37,427 nucleotides of DNA. Origin: Verrucomicrobiales bacterium (GTDB lineage: Bacteria; Verrucomicrobiota; Verrucomicrobiia; Verrucomicrobiales; V1-33). Made by a program: the position numbers and the translations under genes. Position 1 is the first letter of the stretch. The number at the start of each line of letters is the position of its first letter. This document shows positions 37,401-37,427 of this stretch, in pieces. The notes beneath the pieces were generated by a model that saw only the letters and a list, made by a program, of their open reading frames with translations, ran no database searches and was not told the DNA's origin. The stretch covers positions 1-37,427 of the forward strand of contig JAGNEJ010000044.1 of assembly GCA_018003315.1 (NCBI GenBank), read 5' to 3'.

Positions 37401-37427
37401 GGTGAAATTCAGGACACCATCATACAC
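17661..37427 (-). CDS. giant polyvalent phage protein (at least 6588 aa, 5' end beyond the window)
   Basis: One uninterrupted minus-strand frame of 6588 codons runs from the window edge to TGA at 17661; the true start lies outside. Residues roughly: 290-480 Ala/Gly-rich, perhaps membrane-interacting; 960-1130 zincin-like; 1490-1800 DdrB-like ParB fold; 1985-2150 RelA/SpoT-like; 2250-2380 ParB-like; 2560-2960 adenine methylase; 3330-4340 SF2 helicase containing a 365-residue intein; 4400-4620 coiled coil; 4860-5230 nuclease and ADP-ribosyltransferase-like domains; 5780-5830 helix-turn-helix; 5909-5971 triple repeat; 5975-6588 LPD38-like. This architecture fits the polyvalent proteins described for phages and conjugative elements, thought to be injected with DNA to protect it. 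The role is inference; the unbroken frame and core domains are seen directly. Confidence 0.85.
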   Translation of the reverse strand: MYDGVLNFTRTKQLSMSRKGESAHEGIPIIGADFENQVSRADVAVEAMKDPQMSEMLIRSAVIREKADAAKAQGNAKDAAFWDSVDRDMRGEMAGYFQGKAQAGKNLKLADEEVIPSLAKLYQDESPGARNWMQRTSDKDIPILEGFGDSYESQLKAFNVKKKALLSKLPEGLREYAEFQAALQQPISFGEGLAHFEGRTGTEDVADPLKIANPTTWERIPFMGDVVRKATLEQVADIAGKLERGQELTKFEMDYIKSYTIYHQRKGSEWGSNKPTDSVFSPGTAGKVIGESLKFGAEMALTGGLAGLGRATAAKLTATGLAKWGTVAGLAKLTNLISGKLLQSGRLGNVASKSGGVVAQGLTAAAMNPVAVANRVLEMRTAPVQVSLGDKAALTAFIDPDWQRPSKAEAVYKASASHAVGYVSELTGGAAVRALGTAFRAAGSALAEVIPDKVISMLARAGTAGRVVAQKTGAAKLGEILNRTDSAMAKAMRFHSVGGEMLEERIDEVMRIMLGMPEESGMVGNLAKGQFGDALDQLLLEGVAFAGQGGAMNIPVAALDSMRQRREAKQDLPGMMAMNESMAKAHEEYSDAMLAEELKGLPVWDAAAPKLMEASANLSAAQEEAAKAKGPVGQMKAQVALAQAMTARQALIQELAGEVPVQQRQRAVRTVQAYAPTNAEADSILEAAPTEALIASLGESDAGMADQIRAADEIIAASRKDLEAAQTVEDQAAAHEQLWQAHSVRIQALESLAGIPPAGVDMAPAIEAANQELDASPDQAAAATARAALKLHRSGPAAMDVADLAALGLVRSGDGQLEVSKDAVAADGVPRMTFAKNGQVIFSQPFIDRMAASFPAAAAILPRSESAQRALFDRPAKPAKVEAAPTPIQAVAQSVAAAAAPVRPAARGQRKWQASIEGQSAPVVVEAPTEAEALKAAARLGKGMVVDVSEMEAEQPAEEDAPVSENEKRSAAADFAGRLAQAAGIAAPTPAMQRHAERVMDAVERWSAAFSGFEFRDDDSGGFGFHNGKLTVNLRKLARKVGNRTEGWADRAILEEAIHAVAVALEKAGKFKADQIFNALPPKVQAKVRAAYATADDAWSLGHEFLRMIVQGRIDAGELTESKDIGLLKRLKSALRAIADFFRDLAGNLKSEGAAADVVAMVTGAADLIESRVRELDAATKNKGGTDGSQKEKAGQGNTLLSDPAANHGNNQLLSSADEASTQWDMANRTRRATEWQEGAIDALAAFGRANLAGASRLGAHGMTKASTLTQGFRDLIGMLTNGLDRNRNGGWLHTAPLTVDAGSSTGTTAGGYATRDGPFILVQRENSGAMEGRLESVGAILVNDVHAGQVDAIRAAIQSIRPDIQVALFSEVDSVAKALLNQKTKTPPASNLETPPAGQSGAGASGNLSTVIHNGQRVKVRFVAKETDNIRASHDAEGHPTPGYNQKLQPRDRSLDEYVTQVKNISQNLDFATAAFFPGTDTPATTPDLGAPILEMDKKEGEEGEEGERGDSVIGNGRMAAIKRAYAVGEPSAEQYRRDFIANAAKFGLDPATVAAMRHPFLGREIVEDLSLDELIRFSEDSNDGPSMQTNAVEFAAQDAGRIDAGLLSLMDPNYALDSAKNARFLQVYAERVIKGADKRDQEGKKKRVNEINMTSSEFLRRVRNGIFVAAYRLDNGGRQALDRLAGDSDDGAKRITAALLTVAPIVARARQDMAAGALHPVDVAPALTAAVQKISVALREAKKAADAYATLTESDDMFDADPLANSVLRYLVENRKNQGAIEEAISGFYERVYQAGNPQEGDMFGPVEAPDALAIWQRSSDPQAQADRTREHEGITRQLNAQRDLYPHEADGDFRSNWKVPSEGRIVRLEDGRIGTVTRFVDSGDFDVTTEAGDVVTNLSSKAVWVKLTPEELELEPWLISRLQSFAEMLPDFNATLDAIAGILPDAIPLKAPLKGAPRALEKGGEKLKIWKEKWIVGKIDAEPSPEAVIASLSDILRGSIMVDAQHQIMEANAVILSAFAHDSSHVETKKADRIFRTADGMVEITISDRFEHPTAAGYSDVQFKVQVAPGHFAEVQVHIPEMLAAKEGNEVKKMGVPEKYWPENLHIPGLNPEKPGHALFSEYRSPMTGSKQKRRLERQMGDLYRAARETHAARLAVTPARSNASSREMRWTNGSSPVSSVTSGTTDFPLGPRTQNLPSSMATGSPSSSIKNSASGPNSTGSISSFIANYYRSRREKKQQDKAHVITSGNISDYAGTVDVAALAARKNNFRGAFVIEPGAFKLVRLSQLISTKNELQDKKFIAGLKKDPRQTAADWIVKAIENEAGAKKRDPLDVIDNQDGTYTIVDGNATAQALMLAGWSAVPVRIVDAPEKALGTQLDLFDWAATAPAAVKASRPAMAAAVKKLPPAVQPKDNAGFGELFDFAQTAGYAATDEANDERGNRRTDSGAGKRPARKPRVGGSLDLFDFVSSQTGAGTESGGDAEMGGRPGEIAADGDSGGSGIRGDGGRNGRGGAESADGQPEGESEKPGAKTPRPLRAPRSRRVERPEPGTPERNFSFAATDRLQPSGLKAKLKANLEALDLLRVLETEDRLPTTEEKSVLARYSGWGALSQVFDEFSYEGQAEIERDIRTWKQLAARNPYDEVYAARVREYEEKLEKNNRWRETWGESYERIKAELSPEEWNAARDSTINAHYTSPPVISSMWAAVRRFGFRGGNVLEPAGGIGHFFGLMPEEFADRSRLYGVELDRLTARIFAKLYPEAKVQQRAYQKTEIPTGSIDLAISNVPFANLMISDEALPGAPPDFSLHNYFFAKALQHVRPGGIIAFITSAHTMDSSADQRKWLAERAEFVGAIRLPNTAFRGNASTDVVTDIIFLRKPDGSDVKMPRESWSKTAPVTLENGTVLQVNEYFARHPEMILGRLADDGSMYGGKDKKEMTVHPDETPLPDALALAVERLPENIMDQVESDALGEIASGRDIGLKPGQLYVEDDVLKRWGSLVPPPPGVIGFDFIRARDALNNLYALERNPKSTDVEIESARRKLNEEYDRFVKRHGIFHERKVAKQLAGDPDFFKLVGLEIPDKAKKLGKNEKQTYSKASVFTRRALSPVEPPGEISSVADGIVASLAWKGRVDPRWIAARMTRSIDDVVEELWTNDAVFNDPETGLFEPRDLYLSGNVRKKLATAKAAAGNDERLMRNVSELEKVQPAPIPFEGLYPRLGAGWVPPDIISRWLRDEYDSDIKVIHVLAKGEGSTDSWKVLERSVGARGALAGTSRMSLGKTLLNALNLTYPRFTDPDGSGGRVFDKTGTEAAKAAIEKLKESFEKWARGAQDSIKENLTKAYNDKHNGFVKRVYDGQHLTMPWVSKEFELYPSKKNVVWRAISDRRVLVAHGVGGGKAQPLDARILTPTGWKLMGEIKVGDEVIAGDGSATAVTGVFPQGEKDIFRVSMSDGASTETCGEHLWLTHTYYSRSKAQEAKRLGKQWECGKPEVRTLDEIRNTLHGRNVGGREAVNHSIPMVGAAQFALQPVPLSPYFVGVLIGDGSLTQGTPSFSKPDKEIADKVAAELPDGVSMRRVAAGGKCDQWTFTTPRGAPNPVTDALRALNLQGTHSHERFVPDCYKWNGPDVRLAVLQGLMDTDGWADKRGTSLHFSTSSRRLADDMAFLVQSLGGTASIRVKHPTFTHLGEKKQGRPAYSMTISLPEGTEAFRLARKASVVVPKTKYPPRRYITAVEPVGKKLAQCISVAHPSHLYVTDDFIVTHNTVIGTAIAMELRRFGLAKKPLILVHNATLEQFAAEIGRMAPQARILVARKEDLEGDSRREFYGRIASGDWDAVVMAHSTFDRIPDDPAAEEEALQELIDELVEAIKEGGGSKSKDPTVKEWVKMLEKLRAQIAKLKNRKNVDTVMTFQEMGIDALIVDEAHLYKKLPFMSKIKKVMGIDKGASKRGTALMTRARWIQKLNRGGNVFTMTGTPVTNTLGETWNAIRLIAPDILKDQSVSSFDSFVTTFAKIETRDELGAGNKYKRVTRLARFSNLPEWNATFGQIADIKLGGDMDVKNRPEIDGGGPQLIDIPITPGVSQFTAFIRQVSDLYDQSDPKVKKEFSHVPLTLYGAARAASIDLRLVDPSAPDEPGSKVNRMVEEVLKIANETKDYSGTQVIFSDSIRSVTTDALRAFAGGDFRVEVDEDEDADSEEAGEDDDESATGFNVYEEIRRKLIAGGMKPDEVALIAEAKNDKQREEIFNRVNEGSIRVIIGSTQKLGTGVNMQRLMKAAHQLDVPWTPAEIEQREGRVYRQGNIHGELKIPVRLIRYGMRETLDAALWQKQEDKARITKEALSGKLTAREIDDDAALLSAAETKAILTGEDGLKLFRLQQKLRELDSAEATWRHGKELAYVMHLTAQGEKNYSSSAQPLLQRLVNAIGPLGVGEIERTWQFNGKEISKADLVKTVNQKMEQSWKLFEDGQALASNLPTVGVVTVNGVPIDIGKPRVSRGTDNVVMLWPVSVLGMELPRTGASWMTETGKIGIFMADQAAAITSGDTLVGVVEKSLAKAMERLAEIEGRLAKVDQRIEAAKKMLDAPFEQAAEMEAVVRELNELMDKMSGREKVVVGRRTAAPSGAPREAPMEPRALSTQGFSHENRLRNAKKMRERILSVPENERTPRQKTTLLTIESAIRESERALGQWALPDDEEFSRNHAGTDVGQDLGRPMLFTQSISEIRNKFVQWENAALRERSIASARLERERQRVLDEPPLTSYEPAVTWLLDALIHGRNVLLSGGNAFTSPPIYREGYDSHRRDYDRAAARLLQAMRVAMNGLNNQMFAVSDLDQRALFTQGARDEMAEIERRTKADGTWLLAPNGKPTNLTARQWVQVRTKRFKDWFGDWEAMEKRNALDSMPAIAVDSSPLGNAADVGFQNNARSIYRTLGQAVNRGRTIQFVMSGFRKLRSHSADSRTLRIIPGLKTLMERAILIRTESDDRKNADVLAWHFYAARAVLDGEAVYVKLVVREERGGRSVLDFFDDSTVTTEKAIQTPAFNAGPDSLSKDKLRQWWQSVNPTGISKVVDENGEPMVVYHGTARVSVFDVATRQVWLTDDPLVAEHYAGYNEKTIMPLFARITAPLEAHGAEDIIDVLESQGLDSDAISDSLGADTRFSWAWIQEGGKKVTQAIEEAGHDGVMAYDDWLTVDEDSPLLEAKGEGIYEHQSWVVFHPTQIKSATENSGEYGPDEPSILRTQASETPQSLLAELESPLDASQKEALGRAMLGESGKPGMFRYKDSNSTDLAQVLRDFGLPTAEIEVIPNYYNNHLHQKTGSIEISLPGVKGKVMLLDTDRKDVRINSYYTGNLEPFQTSAIYQAAYTWMLNNGKRSVPDYKYTDDGIFRRVSQMISSALRHKTVRHLHPHRQVRLGFVGGEGEADPRLAFTIGELAYNEAKMTLQRLVNSGINPYGRKVPGTHGAGDAIESEMAVAPSDEQETTKAQRMHVRIGKATADRASWVALWLRTHREFQRRGHLGDVGNVPEQRPDYPALPPRSLYTQPDTFEELLKKSGVDLAALDAITDEAGGEKSPWRTVGRPDLAFGAGIDTPADPVILGMDAYRQATATPQTFEDWDRQARAIVETDYDGAMRHVVNYAMDLGGVQLDAVWTRVAQILVERESRLPLTPDRQRKLQAIVWAYREAGTTQARGFAARRDPFKTPSERHREFLVKSILTPPAAIRKKMEEAATTQEKQAILEADRTGRLAKIEAAFSRMGITLDDIFNGDTEVNLKKSIFVQRSVAHLSLAQKRAVELLQGAEKSFKEIAKVTGLTVDQVQTIKADVVARIRADLMRRVQLAREANRSLSTQGEEMIDVDFAALANLSPAELEAELEKLTRRMGFFPDAQQGKRKTVRRPKQRIFVPPPVSAVESPDRPMGRPTAGYQQPLFPPRQTPDRPMGPPTAGRQPGLFPPAEPSPDRPMGRPTRGGQQLLWSELPARDVSVLRGADMGNPEDAVGLSRTAAAAVSSGMDALQEFWINNILSGPTTQAVNIIGNTASGVWEFTVQRGMDALLNLVFRNEDAATFGEMKYIARALTPGAARAARLMAKTWRSETDWFMSDVMDKQMNLFETGPQGEGHKPAIKGAKGRVIRVPGRALMAMDAFFKGQIGTMEAAAQAYRIAKKEGLNGEPLQLRINELVNTPGSQAWQLAVQKARELTFQEDLPQLVKDFQRLRNSSRILQFIFPFIRTPYNIFRTGIRKSPVGALNLAWHLGKHGLAKMGADGITTAAPPQMIRWLAEQTLAWIAMAMFYGAMEGDDDDDKKWLLITGSPPKESGQRALQERSLGGSYVLKIGPLRVNYGRIEPLATILGTTTDMIRTGKGGGDSGKRAATVIDSIRAQTLNKTFLDGLANLVDAVERPGKWDSKMKDFLLKAIVPNIIRQPLRNIDETPREYASSDWWYPAFPVPAGGAPKVDPATGEDKTKGGNAASRILFPPVPPVAPISDLDKTLRKYNRENPEKAWGPEAPDDVLTYTPKQGDTPAVRIKLNKNAFHALQVRSATLAKEAMEGMDMPATEAGINRIRRIFEDAREKARQDLRKRAPELLGEVIK
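19515..19703 (-). repeat. triple Pro-rich repeat in the giant protein, each unit ending in a QxxLF-like motif
   Basis: Residues 5909-5971 contain three tandem copies of 22-23 residues: SPDRPMGRPTAG then QQPLFPP, TPDRPMGPPTAG then QPGLFPP, and SPDRPMGRPTRG then QQLLWS. The DNA copies are recognisable but diverged. The unit looks like a flexible linker that displays a short binding peptide three times, between the helix-turn-helix segment and the C-terminal domain. Confidence 0.85.
21738..22850 (-). other. giant protein domains: barnase-like nuclease (PBECR type) followed by ADP-ribosyltransferase-like
   Basis: TARQWVQVRTKRFKDWFGDWE introduces a segment (residues about 4880-5060) resembling the phage barnase/EndoU/colicin/RelE-like nucleases. 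It is followed directly by an ADP-ribosyltransferase-like domain (about 5060-5225) with VVDENGEPMVVYHGT (His 5077 in YHGT), DDPLVAEHYAGY and the closing FHPTQIKSATENSGEYG. Both are known effector modules in polyvalent proteins. Their targets cannot be told from sequence. Confidence 0.65.
24408..27440 (-). other. giant protein domain: DarB-like SF2 helicase, split by an intein
   Basis: The helicase P-loop reads GVGGGK (ending at residue 3399) and resumes with Thr 3765 after the intein. The DEAH box is D3922-EAH, followed by VFTMTGTPVTN (motif III) and QREGRVYRQGN (motif VI). Together with the methylase upstream, this is the methylase-helicase pair of DarB-type anti-restriction proteins, which modify or protect incoming phage DNA. 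Confidence 0.88.
26136..27230 (-). mobile_element. class 3 intein with LAGLIDADG homing endonuclease, in the helicase P-loop
   Basis: A 365-residue intein (giant protein residues 3400-3764) starts AQPLDARILTPTGWKLMGEI and ends VTHN before Thr+1. Position 1 is Ala, so it cannot splice by the class 1 route. It has the class 3 WCT set: Trp in EHLW (block B), Cys in AQCISV (block F) and Thr in IVTHN (block G). The homing endonuclease is of the LAGLIDADG kind, with motifs YFVGVLIGDGS and LQGLMDTDG. The insertion lies between Lys and Thr of the P-loop, a typical conserved intein site. Confidence 0.95.
28548..29750 (-). other. giant protein domain: DarB-like N6-adenine DNA methyltransferase
   Basis: Residues about 2560-2960 begin with the family opening FAATDRLQPSGLKAKLKANL and LARYSGWGALSQVFDEF. 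Motif I for S-adenosylmethionine is LEPAGGIGHF (2722-2731). The catalytic motif is NVPF (2788-2791), the NPPY variant usual in DarB-like and antirestriction methylases. It probably methylates adenine in phage DNA to evade host restriction. It sits directly before the helicase domain. Confidence 0.85.
29783..30118 (-). CDS. small overlapping gene, alternate frame within the giant gene
   Basis: This frame encodes about 111 residues from ATG 30118 (MKPMTNAEIAELIREQENG), or 108 from ATG 30109, ending in TAG at 29783, in a different frame of the same strand as the giant gene. The product looks like a real folded protein: regular hydrophobic spacing (EWEEALTYLILYRPKLALEL), an acidic tail, and the high third-position GC and purine-first codons of local genes. 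Over the same bases the giant frame gives Gly/Ser/Arg-rich low-complexity sequence. There is no clear ribosome-binding site. I do not recognise the family. Confidence 0.55.
   Translation of the reverse strand: MKPMTNAEIAELIREQENGLRENPEWEEALTYLILYRPKLALELKAAGMLKWADGRARLLRMGTPAEVVFEETEDEMDEEEQNPPTDSQRENLKSLEQKLLVHYGHREADE
30288..30680 (-). other. giant protein domain: second ParB-like fold
   Basis: Residues about 2250-2380 read as a ParB/sulfiredoxin-like fold: FVIEPGAFKLVRLSQL, then AADWIVKAIENEAGAKKRDPLDV, DGTYTIVDGNATAQALMLAGW and VPVRIV. ParB-like domains in polyvalent proteins may be CTPase or nuclease-like. The domain is followed at once by QLDLF (2381-2385). It is flanked on both sides by the two overprinted small genes. 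Confidence 0.65.
30739..30969 (+). CDS. small antisense gene nested in the giant gene
   Basis: This 76-residue frame on the plus strand lies opposite the giant gene. The product is strongly protein-like and acidic (EFGPDAEFFIDEDGDPVAMEDG, then KFWVLGPKGKSVVPDV and ISREEAFERAG), with a natural codon pattern and an alternation of charged and hydrophobic residues. On the opposite strand the giant frame over these bases is Ser/Thr/Asn-rich without domain features. I see no ribosome-binding site before ATG 30739, so expression is uncertain. It is unknown in function and might be a decoy frame. Confidence 0.45.
   Translation: MKEEIEPVEFGPDAEFFIDEDGDPVAMEDGKFWVLGPKGKSVVPDVTLLTGEEPFVHRISREEAFERAGVTAKRAA
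30978..31475 (-). other. giant protein domain: RelA/SpoT-like nucleotidyltransferase
   Basis: Residues about 1985-2150 carry the arrangement of RelA/SpoT-like synthetases and related toxins: LSDILRGSIMVD, a charged DRF segment, AGYSDVQFKVQVAPGHFAEVQVHI, then GHALFSEYR. In this superfamily the conserved acidic residues bind metal and the ATP donor. Whether it makes an alarmone or modifies tRNA or other nucleotides is unknown. Confidence 0.55.
32028..32960 (-). other. giant protein domain: DdrB-like ParB superfamily
   Basis: Residues about 1490-1800 begin DSVIGNGRMAAIKRAYAVGE (GNGR at 1516-1519), followed by AAMRHPFLGREI and a long helical part ending near YQAGNPQEGDMFG. The GNGR signature and helical continuation fit the DdrB-like ParB domains recorded in polyvalent proteins, which are thought to act on DNA. 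Confidence 0.65.
34038..34550 (-). other. giant protein domain: zincin-like segment with altered metal motif
   Basis: Residues about 960-1130 resemble the metallopeptidase (zincin) domain of polyvalent proteins, with AILEEAIHAVAV and a later GHEFLRM. The usual HExxH reads EEAIH: residue 1055 is Glu where the first zinc-binding His is expected, while Glu 1056 and His 1059 are kept. It may be inactive or bind metal differently. Confidence 0.45.

Noticed and set aside
37425..37427. GTG at the window edge as the giant gene's start
   Set aside because: The frame is open to the edge and the first residues look like the middle of a protein; the true start is outside.

Overview
The window looks like a chromosomal contig from a Gram-negative bacterium of the Verrucomicrobia/Planctomycetes superphylum. 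The clues are a PEP-CTERM exosortase-substrate protein, a stand-alone lpxA, an integron-type tyrosine recombinase with the long N-terminal extension seen in verrucomicrobial homologues, and mostly GC-rich coding DNA. The phylum call is inference. It runs through three regions: a decayed integron (about 1-4.2 kb), ordinary chromosomal genes (4.2-15 kb), and one end of a prophage or phage-like element that begins just after a tRNA-Arg gene and runs off the right edge (15-37.4 kb).

Integron region. An AT-richer PEP-CTERM gene (957-316, minus) is preceded by two palindromes sharing one core. Next is an IntI-like integrase on the minus strand whose recognisable sequence is spread over three reading frames, so it is broken; the last shift lies in a run of six G at 1924-1929. 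Beyond it is a convincing folded attC site (2849-2916) with matching core sites, 18 paired positions and one unpaired base. It is followed by a YefM/YoeB toxin-antitoxin cassette with a clear promoter whose -10 box lies inside a palindrome. A metallophosphoesterase that has lost its N-terminal half closes the region.

Core region. This holds an MscS-like mechanosensitive channel protein, the carbon-starvation transporter CstA, a membrane-anchored von Willebrand A protein, a secreted protein of unknown function, queA (queuosine synthesis), a fused HldE2-like nucleotidyltransferase + PurN protein, lpxA, and a polytopic membrane protein. tRNA-Arg(ACG) marks the border with the phage DNA.

Phage region. 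After the tRNA come 12-bp direct repeats, a small glycosyltransferase-like gene, a tRNA with anticodon CAT, and a large terminase gene (terL) facing right. Convergent with terL, four bases away, is one uninterrupted reading frame of at least 6588 codons on the minus strand that fills the rest of the window and is cut at its 5' end. I read it as a giant polyvalent phage protein. From N to C terminus it carries an Ala/Gly-rich region, a zincin-like segment, a DdrB-like ParB domain, a RelA/SpoT-like nucleotidyltransferase, a second ParB-like domain, a DarB-like adenine methylase, an SF2 helicase interrupted in its P-loop by a class 3 intein with a LAGLIDADG endonuclease, a barnase-like nuclease domain and an ADP-ribosyltransferase-like domain, a sigma-region-4-like helix-turn-helix, a Pro-rich triple repeat, and an LPD38-like C-terminal domain. 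Such proteins are thought to enter the cell with phage DNA and counter host defences.

The most unusual points are in the giant gene. Two protein-like small genes lie inside it, one in another frame of the same strand and one antisense, on either side of the second ParB-like domain; across both, the giant protein reads as low-complexity linker. A short L-x-T-Q motif recurs six times at domain junctions in the C-terminal third. Pentapeptides resembling sliding-clamp-binding motifs recur along the protein.
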